Origin: Dyella sp. S184
GTDB taxonomy: Bacteria; Pseudomonadota; Gammaproteobacteria; Xanthomonadales; Rhodanobacteraceae
Assembly: GCF_009766065.1 (NCBI RefSeq)
Contig: NZ_LMUE01000002.1
Span: 1,586,861 to 1,650,860, forward strand
Reading direction: 5' to 3'
DNA: 64,000 nt
The notes under the pieces: model-generated
The model's database searches: none
Told to the model about the DNA's origin: nothing
What the model saw: only the letters and a program-made list of their open reading frames with translations
In this document: piece by piece, positions 45,668 through 53,490 of the stretch
How positions within the stretch are numbered: the stretch's first letter is position 1
How the letters are laid out: every line of letters begins with the position of its first letter
Position numbers and translations under genes: made by a program

Positions 45668-45783
45668 AAGCTGTCGCTTGGAAATAATCTCAGATACATA
45701 TCACCAGAGGGAGAGCAGCAGGTCGCTCTCGCGAAGGGGTCAACACCATCGGCCCTGCTACTCAACTCATGGAGATTACCTCG

Positions 45784-45912
45784 ATGTACAACTATCCCGT
45801 ACTGGAATGTCTTATTGCATTTGCCATCGTATTCTCGATCGGCTTTTTCTCTGCCGATAACGGCCGCCGCGGGGAAACCGCGGCACCGAAACTCGGAGTG
45901 GCTCGCACATGA
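45784..45912 (+). CDS. Small single-pass membrane protein, family copy 2
   Basis: A 42-residue protein with GGAG nine bases before ATG 45784 (ATG 45769 in the same frame is possible). It has a Tyr-Asn-Tyr start, one hydrophobic segment (VLECLIAFAIVFSIGFF), and a polar tail ending KLGVART. It aligns end to end with the protein at 36789-36929 on the other strand. The shared residues include YN, PVL, CL, AFAI, IG and the final GVAR. Size and layout suggest a small inner-membrane protein. I know of no described family with this sequence. Confidence 0.5.
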   Translation: MYNYPVLECLIAFAIVFSIGFFSADNGRRGETAAPKLGVART

Positions 45913-45963
45913 GCCCCTCATGCCCTCGCTGTCACACCGCGTTCTCGTCCCTCGACGCCGGGC

Positions 45964-46143
45964 TCAAACCAGGGCGGCCGCCATCGGCAGTGTTGCCGAC
46001 AGCGCCAGACTTTCAATGTCTTCAGGCTCGACAGCCTTCTTGGCTTTTTGCATCGCGATGCCGACCGCCGACCGGATGGCGGCATCACGGTTGGCCGCAT
46101 TCGATTGGAAGGGGAACCGTGATACGCCCTTGGCGTACCCCAT
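45964..46143 (-). CDS. Possible small protein
   Basis: A 59-residue frame starting MGYAKGVSRFPFQSNAANR and continuing DAAIRSAVGIAMQKAKKAV, with a codon pattern (GC-rich third positions) like real genes. It has no good ribosome-binding site, no recognised family and a stop two codons upstream of its ATG, so it may be a coding remnant. It is the only sign of coding in 45913-46293. Confidence 0.25.
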   Translation of the reverse strand: MGYAKGVSRFPFQSNAANRDAAIRSAVGIAMQKAKKAVEPEDIESLALSATLPMAAALV

Positions 46144-46293
46144 ACATCAGCGTTCTTAGGCACAACAGGCGACCAACAAAAGCGACTCCGCCGACGTTGA
46201 GTAATGGTCATTAGCCTTGAAATGTTGACAGTCTTCCGTGTGATGGAAGAACGACATTCTTCGCCGCGAATTTCAGGCTTCAACTGATAACGC

Positions 46294-46323
46294 TTGACAA
46301 GTCAATACGCTCGTACGTATTGT
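46294..46323 (+). promoter_or_regulatory. Promoter with TetR-type operator
   Basis: TTGACA at 46294-46299 and TATTGT at 46318-46323 are spaced by 18 bases. CAATACG, six bases, CGTATTG (46303-46322) is a perfect dyad filling the spacer and the -10. Transcription would begin near 46330, the A of the ATG, so the message may be leaderless. Binding by the TetR protein encoded next is inferred. Confidence 0.6.
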
Positions 46324-46329
46324 ACCCTA

Positions 46330-46917
46330 ATGCAACCTTCTCTACGTGAAAACATCCTCAACGCCGGCGTAAAAGTGATGTTCCGGTCTGGATATGTGGG
46401 GGCCACGGTGCGCGATATTTGCAGCGCGGCGGGCGCTCCTCACGGTTCGTTTACGAATCACTTTCGCTCCAAAGAGCAATTTGCCAGAGAAGTTTTAGAC
46501 CGCTACTTTGCCAACCTTCAAGGGCATGTTCGAGAGGCTCTGGGCGACAAGTCTCTTACTCCCCGGAAGCGTCTAGAGCGTTATCTGGAAATCATCAGTG
46601 GCGTCCTGGCAGACGAGAAGTGGAATCGAGGTTGTCTGATTGGTGACTTCAGCCTTGAGACCGTCTTGCAGAGCAAACCTTTGCACCAAAGGCTAGAAGC
46701 AATCTTTAAAGAGTGGCGCGCGCCGTTTGCTTTGTGCATTGCTGAGGCTCAGGCCATCGGCGAAATCGATTCAACCTTTGACCCCACAGATCTCGCCGAA
46801 TTCCTCCTTTCTTCATGGGAGGGGGCAATTCTTCGCATGAAGGTGGAGCGCGGCCCTGCCCCGCTCGAACGGTTCCGAAAAATCATCTTCCAAACCGTAT
46901 TCAAAGAGCAGAAATGA
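46330..46917 (+). CDS. TetR-family repressor of the dehalogenase operon
   Basis: A 195-residue TetR/AcrR protein. The DNA-binding domain has ENILNAGVKVMFRSGYVGAT and VRDICSAAGAPHGSFTNHFR with SKEQFAREVLDRYF. The C-terminal region (WNRGCLIGDFSLETV, FKEWRAPFALCIAEAQAIGE) is typical of the LmrA/YxaF-like TetR_C type. I chose ATG 46330 over upstream codons because of the promoter position and the N-terminal length. Its stop overlaps the dehalogenase start, so it is co-expressed with the genes it probably represses; the inducer may be the haloalkane or a related compound. Confidence 0.85.
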   Translation: MQPSLRENILNAGVKVMFRSGYVGATVRDICSAAGAPHGSFTNHFRSKEQFAREVLDRYFANLQGHVREALGDKSLTPRKRLERYLEIISGVLADEKWNRGCLIGDFSLETVLQSKPLHQRLEAIFKEWRAPFALCIAEAQAIGEIDSTFDPTDLAEFLLSSWEGAILRMKVERGPAPLERFRKIIFQTVFKEQK

Positions 46918-47825
46918 CAATCCATTCTGATATTGCCCTGCCCCATATCAATGTTCTGAATTCCACGATGGCGTACCGTGAGGCGGGGGACAGCGAAGCC
47001 CCGGTGGTTCTCTTTCTACACGGGAACCCTACGTCATCCTACATATGGCGGAAGATTCTTCCGATGGTCGCGCCGGTGGCGCATTGCATCGCCCCGGATC
47101 TAATCGGGTTTGGACAATCGGGAAAACCCGACATCGAGTACCGGTTCTCCGATCACGTGCAGTACCTCGATGGGTTCCTCGAACAGGCAGGAATCACCTC
47201 GGCGTTCGTGGTCGCCCAAGACTGGGGATCCGGACTGGCATTCGATCTAGCAGCCCGTCGGCCCGATTTCATTCGCGGACTAGCTTTCATGGAGTTCATC
47301 CGGCCGATGCCTACCTGGAACGACTTCCACCCAGATCAGATTGAAACCTTCCAGAAATTCAGGACTCCTAGTGTAGGCGAGGAGATGATCCTTGAAGGCA
47401 ACGCGTTTGTCGAAGAAGTACTTCCTGCGGCGACCGTTCGGAAGCTGACGGAAGAGGAGATGTCTGTTTACAGAGCACCTTTCCCAACTCCTAAATCGCG
47501 GCGGCCCACCTGGCGATTCCCTAATGAATTGCCGATCGAGGGAAAGCCGGCGGATGTATATTCAATCATCGAGAAAGCGCACGACGCTCTGGCAGAGTCG
47601 TCTTACCCGAAGCTGCTCTTTGTGGGAAATCCAGGCGCTCTCATTTCACCAGCCTTCGCCGAGAGCTTTGCAAAGAGGCTCAAGAACTGCAGAGTGGTAC
47701 AGCTCAGCTCTGGCCTTCACTATCTGCAGGAGGACCATCCGGATGTCATTGGTTCCAATATCAAAGAGTGGCTCATCGATTTGAGCATTGATTCCAGCCC
47801 AAAGCAGAAAGTGAGGTTGTCATGA
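46914..47825 (+). CDS. Haloalkane dehalogenase (DhaA-like, HLD-II type)
   Basis: A 303-residue alpha/beta hydrolase that closely follows DhaA. HGNPTSSYIWR gives the halide-binding Asn38. The nucleophile Asp103 lies in QDWGSGLAFD, with the halide-binding Trp104 directly after. FMEFIRPMPTW carries the catalytic acid Glu127, and SGLHYLQEDHPD the catalytic His. The cap region WRFPNELPI is also DhaA-like. The enzyme hydrolyses haloalkanes to alcohols plus halide in the cytoplasm. The residue before the nucleophile is Gln instead of the usual His. It is encoded between a TetR gene and a cupin gene, each overlapping by four bases. Confidence 0.87.
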   Translation: MTIHSDIALPHINVLNSTMAYREAGDSEAPVVLFLHGNPTSSYIWRKILPMVAPVAHCIAPDLIGFGQSGKPDIEYRFSDHVQYLDGFLEQAGITSAFVVAQDWGSGLAFDLAARRPDFIRGLAFMEFIRPMPTWNDFHPDQIETFQKFRTPSVGEEMILEGNAFVEEVLPAATVRKLTEEEMSVYRAPFPTPKSRRPTWRFPNELPIEGKPADVYSIIEKAHDALAESSYPKLLFVGNPGALISPAFAESFAKRLKNCRVVQLSSGLHYLQEDHPDVIGSNIKEWLIDLSIDSSPKQKVRLS

Positions 47826-48238
47826 ACCGAAATCTAATTTTTCTATGTGCGGCATCAATTCTTGGAGGTACTGCTTTGGCTAGGTCCCAAACGGCTCCAG
47901 AGATCAAGCGAACGCCGATACTCACCGCCGAGGTCTCACCGAGCAAGACAGTCGATCATGTACAGATCACTCGTCTTGACTTCAAACCCGGACAGATCAC
48001 CGGACGACATATGCATCCTGTCCCGGTAGTCGGCTATGTCGAGTCGGGGGTTTTCCTAGTTAAGATAGAAGGCCAAATTCAGAAGCGCTATACCGCCGGA
48101 CAGGTGATCTATGAGCCGGCGAATACGACCATCGAGCGATATGACAACGGATCCTCGACTGAGCCGGCTGTTCTGATCGCCTACTATCTAGCGGGAGCGA
48201 AAGACCAGGTCTTGATCAAGTTTCTGCCTCCGCGTTAA
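47822..48238 (+). CDS. Secreted cupin-domain protein
   Basis: A 138-residue protein with a signal peptide (LIFLCAASILGGTALARS) and a single cupin barrel: LDFKPGQITGRHMHPVPVVG followed by YVESGVFLVKIEGQ, with the metal-ligand histidines in RHMHP and a later GQVIYEPANTTIERYDN. Periplasmic cupins of this kind often accompany detoxification operons, with unknown activity. It is the third gene of the tetR-dehalogenase-cupin operon. Confidence 0.8.
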   Translation: MNRNLIFLCAASILGGTALARSQTAPEIKRTPILTAEVSPSKTVDHVQITRLDFKPGQITGRHMHPVPVVGYVESGVFLVKIEGQIQKRYTAGQVIYEPANTTIERYDNGSSTEPAVLIAYYLAGAKDQVLIKFLPPR

Positions 48239-48249
48239 CTCTCAAAAGC

Positions 48250-48490
48250 GCGGCATAGCCCCTCATCAAGCTTCATCGCTCTGGCAAGGGGATGAATTTT
48301 ATGGCATTTCGGCGGCTGTCGCTTTCAAGATTACGGCAGTTTTTTGCAAGATCTTCCAGCCAAGGGTAGTGACCTGCGTCTTCGACGACGATAAGGCTTG
48401 AGTTGGGGTGCACGTCCCGGATCTGCCAGCTATAAAGAATCCCGGATCGAAATGCCCGAAGACGAGCGTCACCGGTGCCTTGAGATTTCT
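48250..48490 (-). pseudogene. Alpha/beta hydrolase C-terminal remnant
   Basis: On the minus strand, NLKAPVTLVFGHFDPGFF is followed, one frame over, by VHPNSSLIVVEDAGHYPWLE. This is the strand with the catalytic acid and the strand with the catalytic His of an alpha/beta hydrolase, separated by a frameshift. Nothing of the nucleophile half remains. It is joined directly to the alcohol dehydrogenase remnant. Confidence 0.65.
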
Positions 48491-48670
48491 CATTCCCTCA
48501 CGGCCGTCCGCACACGGTATTTTTCCCCTGCGCCACCATATCGTCATGAAAGTTCAACGAACTGGCCATGACCTCAACGAGCAGTTCCCACGTCTCGGCT
48601 CTGGACGATCTTCCTCAGCCAGCACCAAATTTTCTAAGCCATCAGGTGCTCTCAGTCTAACTAGTCTCAT
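48490..48670 (-). pseudogene. Zinc-type alcohol dehydrogenase N-terminal remnant
   Basis: From ATG 48670, minus strand, RLVRLRAPDGLENLVLAEED followed by RPEP, then after frameshifts ELLVEVMASSLNFHD, GKIPCADGREGM. This tracks the N-terminus of NAD(P)-dependent alcohol dehydrogenases/quinone oxidoreductases (RPxPGPGEVLVRV-ASSLNFHD). At least two frame changes occur, and the gene ends where the hydrolase remnant begins. The rest of 48239-48855 shows nothing more. Confidence 0.65.
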
Positions 48671-48855
48671 GAAACCAGTCCTTCGTTTGCACATACAGAA
48701 GCGCGAGCGTGCTGAGTAACGATTGCCATCGCCTCAAGGCTGCATTGCGAATGAATTGGATTACTCACGCGGGAGCGCGTGACCTGTTTCCAACAACGTC
48801 TTGAGATGGGGGGTTCTACCCCGTCACCTAAACTCGTCAGTACTATGCATGCAGC

Positions 48856-50070
48856 CTAACGCTTGAAATCAGCGGCACGCGTAGTGTTTCCGCTGGATTG
48901 AGTTGTTGCCAGGCGGGTCGCTTCCAGCTTGCCTTGGGCGAAACCGGCACGGGAGGCAGGAATGCGGGTCGCCGGATCCATCTGGTTCGTGCCCATGGCG
49001 GCTCGGGACTCTGGGTCCGGTGTGATCACTTCGACGTGGCTGCCCTGCTTGCGCAGGGCCTCGACTTGGCTTGCCAGGTCATTGCCCCATTCCGGACATC
49101 TACGCAAGCCCTCGAACTGACCCGGCGGTAGTGGCCCGTTTCGTTCGCTGAACGGCGTGAGCACCACAACATTCGCGTAGCCTGAGGCAAGGTCGGCGTT
49201 GTCGGCGGAACGCACGCCACCGTTTATGTAGCGAGTGCCGTTGATGCTGTGCGTGGGGGCCATACCGGGCAACGCGGTGGCCGCGGTGACCGCATCCACC
49301 AAGTCGACGCCGGAGTAGCGGTCGAACGCAGCCAACTCTCCGGTATGCGCGTCGACGGCAACCACAATCATCGGCCTGTCCGGCCATTCAAGACGAGGCA
49401 GCCTGGAGGCGACCAATGCGCGTCGCTGTCCCGCTGCCGCGGGGCCGAGTGTGGAGTCGCTTTCCAAGCCGAACGCGCCCATCGCAAGTCGTAGATCAGC
49501 TGCCGAGGTGGCGGCGGCGCCGATGGCCCTCATCCGCTCTAATACCGTGGCCATCGGCAAGGACGGAGGCGAGGACGGCGGCCGGTCCCGGGTCTGTCCG
49601 ACCGGTTGAACCGGCGGAGACAGCACCGCGGCCAACAGTTCGGCCGGCGGAATGCCGCTGCGCACGTGCGCAGCCACGGTGGCGCCGGACGAGGTACCGA
49701 TCACCAGATCGGCGGCCTCTGTCATATCGAAACCAGCTTCGGCCAGGCCGGCGATGATACCGATCTGCCACGCATTTCCGGCAGCCCCGCCACCACCGAG
49801 AACCAGAGCAACGTTTTTGTGAGCCGCCTGTTCACTTTCCAGCGCAAGGTGCGTGATGCGCTTATGCGCAGCGGTCAAGTGAAATCCATGCTTGCTGATG
49901 TCGTCCAAGCAAGCACTCACATCGACGCCTTGATAGGGTTCGTCGTGATGCAGTTCTATCGTCTTGAAGGTGATCCAAGGGCCATATTGCCGCGGCAGGT
50001 TCGTTCCCTGCTCATCGAGCGTGAAGCCGAACACGCGGTCCTGGCCTCTTAAAACATGCACTCTCGCCAT
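48856..50070 (-). CDS. Patatin-like protein with an extra N-terminal domain
   Basis: A 404-residue protein. Residues 1 to about 75 (VHVLRGQDRVFGFTLDEQG ... DDISKHGFHLTAAHKRIT) form a small domain that I recall as a stand-alone protein of about 80 residues. The patatin domain follows, with the oxyanion motif GGGGAAGNAW and nucleophile GTSSGAT. The expected catalytic Asp of the DGG motif is Asn here (RYINGGVRS), so lipase activity is doubtful. Patatins normally begin just before NVALVLGGGG, so this looks like a gene fusion. It is divergent from a MarR gene. Confidence 0.8.
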   Translation of the reverse strand: MARVHVLRGQDRVFGFTLDEQGTNLPRQYGPWITFKTIELHHDEPYQGVDVSACLDDISKHGFHLTAAHKRITHLALESEQAAHKNVALVLGGGGAAGNAWQIGIIAGLAEAGFDMTEAADLVIGTSSGATVAAHVRSGIPPAELLAAVLSPPVQPVGQTRDRPPSSPPSLPMATVLERMRAIGAAATSAADLRLAMGAFGLESDSTLGPAAAGQRRALVASRLPRLEWPDRPMIVVAVDAHTGELAAFDRYSGVDLVDAVTAATALPGMAPTHSINGTRYINGGVRSADNADLASGYANVVVLTPFSERNGPLPPGQFEGLRRCPEWGNDLASQVEALRKQGSHVEVITPDPESRAAMGTNQMDPATRIPASRAGFAQGKLEATRLATTQSSGNTTRAADFKR

Positions 50071-50211
50071 GAGTAGTTCTCACTTCGCTTGCTTAGAAAC
50101 CGATTGGGACACAAGCTGTCGCCCAGCCGGCGCCCCGTGTGGCGCAGGAATCGACGAACCGCTTGGAAGGCGTTACATTCCTGCCATATCGTTGGCGTCA
50201 CCAACAATCTA

Positions 50212-50228
50212 ACACGAGTTGCCCGTGT
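50212..50228 (+). promoter_or_regulatory. Dyad between the patatin and MarR genes
   Basis: ACACG, seven bases, CGTGT: a 17-base dyad in the divergent region 50071-50274, about 50 bases before the MarR start. TTGGCGTCACCAA just upstream is a second short dyad. Either could be a MarR operator; this is by position only. Confidence 0.35.
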
Positions 50229-50274
50229 CGCCAATGGCAAATCGCAGGCATCACCAAACTTTTTCTGGGACGCG

Positions 50275-50754
50275 ATGGACATCACTAGACATGCAGGCCA
50301 AGCACCTCTATGGCGTAATCTGGCGTCTCGACTGTTGAATCAGACGGCCATCCTGGTCGGTAGAGTCGTGAACGAAGCCCTGGCTGTGGAGGGAGCTCAT
50401 CGTTACCAGCTAGCCGTGCTTGCTACGCTCGATACGTTTGGTGCCGTCTCGCAAGCCGAACTCTGTCGGCGGACGAACATAGACCGCAGCGATATGAACG
50501 CGGTTGTCAATGCGCTCGAAGCAGAAGGAATAGTCACGCGCGTTTCAGATCCCGACGACCGCCGCCAAAATATCGTTGAGATGACAGAGACGGGCGAAGC
50601 TCGCTTCGAGCGCCTGAAGGTAGGCCTCGCAGAGGCGGAGGGTCGTGCCTTGACGCCATTGGCTCCGGCAGATAGGCGAGAGTTGCTACGTTTGCTTCGG
50701 ATACTTCACGACTATCACGCGGTTCCGCCGCCTTCCGCAGAAAACCGTGGCTGA
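50275..50754 (+). CDS. MarR-family transcriptional regulator
   Basis: A 159-residue regulator from ATG 50275 (MDITRHAGQAPLWRNLASRL). The winged helix-turn-helix covers YQLAVLATLDTFGAVSQAEL, CRRTNIDRSDMNAVVNALEA and EGIVTRVSDPDDRRQNIVEM, including the conserved wing DPDDRR. The upstream open frame is not conserved. It probably regulates the divergent patatin gene. The last 46 codons (from about 50622) recur, roughly 90 percent identical, at 60485-60623. Confidence 0.85.
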   Translation: MDITRHAGQAPLWRNLASRLLNQTAILVGRVVNEALAVEGAHRYQLAVLATLDTFGAVSQAELCRRTNIDRSDMNAVVNALEAEGIVTRVSDPDDRRQNIVEMTETGEARFERLKVGLAEAEGRALTPLAPADRRELLRLLRILHDYHAVPPPSAENRG

Positions 50755-51001
50755 AGCTCGAGTCATGCCGGCAATCCCGTTTGGTCAGCCGATCCACGTC
50801 GGCCATCACCGGGGCCAGGGGCGCAAAAGCCGAGGTCGCATCCGTGGCGGGCGCGGGTGCCGAGCCTGCTTGATCGGGGATGACAGATCGGGCGCCTTTC
50901 ACTGCTGCAAAGCAATGGGATGGAGTCCTCCTCACCCTCGGCATCTTGGAGTGCCAGACTGAAGGTGCGAACCGCAGTCACCAGTGAGAAGGAGTCCACA
51001 C

Positions 51002-52033
51002 ATGAAGCTTATGCGCATTGGGGTCGACTTGGCCAAGAACGTGTTCCAAATCCACGGCGTGGATCGCCACGAGAAGCCGATCTGGCGGCAGCGTTTGTCG
51101 CGAGATCGCTGGCTGCAAAAGGTGCTCGAGAAGATCGAGCCGGACTGCGAGATCGGCATGGAAAGTTGCGGCGGCGCGCATCACTGGGCGCGGCAACTGC
51201 AGGCACGCGGTTATCGAGTGAAACTGATCGCGCCACAGTTCGTGAAGCCCTACGTCAAGAGCAACAAGAACGATGCCAATGATGCCGAAGCGATTTGCGA
51301 GGCGATGAGCCGACCAAGCATGCGCTTTGTCAGCGTGAAGACGGTCGAGCAACAGGACATCCAGGCGACCCATCGCATTCGTGCCGGATTGATCGAGCAG
51401 CGCACCGCGAAGGGCAATCAGATCCGTGGGTTGGTGTCGGAGTACGGATTAGTTGCGCCCAAAGAATTGCTGGCCCTTCGTCGCGCGATACCGTGCTGGC
51501 TGGAGGATGGTGACAACGGCTTGACCGCACGTTTCCGTCGCTTGCTCGACGGCGTGCGGAGCGATCTTCGTACACTCGATGCGCGTGTTGCCGAACTGGA
51601 TAGCGAGATCGCGGCGATCGCGCCAAGCGAGCCGGCGGCGGTACGGCTGCAACAGCTACGGGGCGTTGGCCCGATCACGGCCACTGCCCTGGTGGCGACG
51701 GTTGGTGATGCCAGCCAGTTCGCTAATGGCCGCCAGCTGTCCGCGTCGCTTGGCCTGACCCCACGTCAACACAGCTCCGGTGGCAAGAATCGCTTGCTCG
51801 GCATCAGCAAGCGTGGCGATTCGTATCTGCGAACGTTGCTCGTGCACGGCGCGCGCTCGACGCTACGTACCGCCAAATCCAAAGAGGATCGACTCAGTCA
51901 GTGGGCGGCTCGTCTGGCCGAGCGATCCCATTACAACGTCGCGGCGATAGCACTGGCCAATAAGACCGCACGCATGGCCTGGGCGATGCTGCGGCATGAC
52001 ACCGACTATCAACCGGAGCGGGCGGCGGCCTGA
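51002..52033 (+). CDS. IS110-family (IS1111 group) transposase
   Basis: A 343-residue DEDD recombinase. The RuvC-like part has GVDLAKNVFQIHGVDRHEK (Asp), IGMESCGGAHHWARQL (Glu) and NKNDANDAEAICEAMSRPSM (Asp pair). The C-terminal Tnp20 domain has RGVGPITATALVATVG and LGLTPRQHSSGGKNRLLG, with the catalytic Ser in SSGG. All catalytic residues seem present and the frame is intact, so the element may be active. The family uses a structured guide RNA from its own non-coding end to choose target and donor. Confidence 0.95.
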   Translation: MKLMRIGVDLAKNVFQIHGVDRHEKPIWRQRLSRDRWLQKVLEKIEPDCEIGMESCGGAHHWARQLQARGYRVKLIAPQFVKPYVKSNKNDANDAEAICEAMSRPSMRFVSVKTVEQQDIQATHRIRAGLIEQRTAKGNQIRGLVSEYGLVAPKELLALRRAIPCWLEDGDNGLTARFRRLLDGVRSDLRTLDARVAELDSEIAAIAPSEPAAVRLQQLRGVGPITATALVATVGDASQFANGRQLSASLGLTPRQHSSGGKNRLLGISKRGDSYLRTLLVHGARSTLRTAKSKEDRLSQWAARLAERSHYNVAAIALANKTARMAWAMLRHDTDYQPERAAA

Positions 52034-52278
52034 AATACTACGCACCAACTCAACAAATTAACCCTCAATCCACGATTGCGAAGCAACCTGAGCGATGGCA
52101 AACCGGTCGAACCGGCGTCGGCAAAACCCTCTAACGTCCAGGTGCGAAAAGCACGAAAAAGCGAATGGGAGCCGGCGCGCGAATAGCCCATCATGGTCCA
52201 GCATCCCAACGATGCCGCGGTTAGAGACCGGATATACGTGTGCAGTCGGCACGGGGCGCCAGAGCAAAGGGGGCTTGC
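52034..52278 (+). ncRNA. Probable guide RNA (seekRNA/bridge RNA) region of the IS
   Basis: IS1111-group elements encode their targeting RNA in the non-coding DNA 3' of the transposase. Here that region is about 245 bases with no open frame and several short dyads (for example ACCGGTCGAACCGGCGT at 52104-52120). The exact RNA ends and guide loops cannot be determined by eye. Confidence 0.4.
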
Positions 52279-52451
52279 AATGGGGAGGAGTCCATATACG
52301 GACGTTCCCACGACTCCCCTCAATGGCAACTTCGGGCCGGAAGCGGACATTTCCAGCTTCCCGACGGACCGCTCGAGCTGCAAGGCCCGCAAGCCATGAT
52401 TTCAATCAGAGGAGATCATTGGCCCGTCGCTTGCCACCCATGGTGTCAATT

Positions 52452-53225
52452 CTATTGGGCTGCATTTCCGATTCGTACAAGATTAGTGACTACCCCATTG
52501 GGAAACTCTTCCCGAACCATGAAGCGAGGGCTTTCCTTGCTTGCGAAAACCCTAAAATGCTCGACGCCATTTGCTTTGTGAATGCGGTAGTCGATGGCGT
52601 AGGACACAAAGTCGCCGGCGGGAACGTGAACATCGGATAGGGCCCCCACATCCGCCTGGACATGGCTGACGCCACTTTTCGGGTCATATACGTTGAATTC
52701 GAAATGGCGGCCCACTTCCAGGTCGTTGGCGGTCACTGTTGCCCAATCGATGCGCTGATCAACGGTATCCGCTGGGATGGGATCGTTTACGTAGACCTTC
52801 TTCGAGGCTTCGTTCGATGACCTTGACACTACAAACCCTTTTGCTCTGCCTGCTCGATAAGTAATGTCGAAGACAGGTGCTGCCTCATTTCCGTTGACGA
52901 AAGAGAGAGCCGCGGATTTGGGCTGAAATCGCGTGGACGCCACGGTAGTCCATCGCTGGCTGTGAAAACCCTGAAAACCTGATGCGAAAGTGGCGAGGTT
53001 CGAAAATTCGTAACCGCTTTCGTTATCCAGTTGCCTTATCAGGATTTGCGAGCTACCGACGACAGAACCGCCGTCATGGTTTCGATCTTGGTAGGTAAAA
53101 AGTCCAGTTTTAAGCCGAGTGGCGTTCGAGCCGAAATCCGCGGGCGGGTTTTGGGCGAATGCGACCCAGGGGGCAAATACGCAGAACAACGCAAGCAATA
53201 GGGTAGCAAGACTAAATATCCGCAT
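52452..53225 (-). CDS. Secreted hypothetical protein, DUF3108-like
   Basis: A 257-residue protein with a clear signal peptide (ATLLLALFCVFAPWVAFA). The mature part is beta-rich. Its C-terminus, VPAGDFVSYAIDYRI ... GVEHFRVFASKESPRFMVRE, resembles the end of DUF3108 periplasmic proteins, in which a conversion-factor-like beta sandwich ends this way. No catalytic motif is visible. It has no close operon partner; the nearest genes are the IS element and another secreted hydrolase. Gap 53226-53490 shows nothing. Confidence 0.55.
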   Translation of the reverse strand: MRIFSLATLLLALFCVFAPWVAFAQNPPADFGSNATRLKTGLFTYQDRNHDGGSVVGSSQILIRQLDNESGYEFSNLATFASGFQGFHSQRWTTVASTRFQPKSAALSFVNGNEAAPVFDITYRAGRAKGFVVSRSSNEASKKVYVNDPIPADTVDQRIDWATVTANDLEVGRHFEFNVYDPKSGVSHVQADVGALSDVHVPAGDFVSYAIDYRIHKANGVEHFRVFASKESPRFMVREEFPNGVVTNLVRIGNAAQ

Positions 53226-53490
53226 AATCTTTTCTCTTCAATGCCGAAGCTTTGGTTGATTCGAACTGCAATATCGCAGCAGAGTTTCAGAGGCAGACCA
53301 GAGGCGACCACTGCTCCGATCAAAGCTTCCTGGGCCAGGAACTCCGGGCGGCTCAAAGGGTGCGTTGGCGCACCTGCGGCGGGTGATCCCTACATTTTCT
53401 GGACGATCGAAAGAATCCATATCCGAATCCCTATCGTGTGCATCGGGAAGGACAAATTTTGGTCACTTGTTCAGACGATCCATCGCAACG

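Larger units (their letters stand above)
50920..52295 (+). mobile_element. IS1111-type IS110-family insertion sequence
   Basis: The left subterminal inverted repeat ATGGAGTCCTCCTCACC (50920-50936) pairs imperfectly with AATGGGGAGGAGTCCAT (52279-52295). They enclose the transposase gene at 51002-52033, with only 65 bases before the gene and about 245 after. Long 3' non-coding DNA and subterminal repeats are hallmarks of the IS1111 group. The true ends lie a few bases outside the repeats and cannot be fixed without an empty site. Confidence 0.7.
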
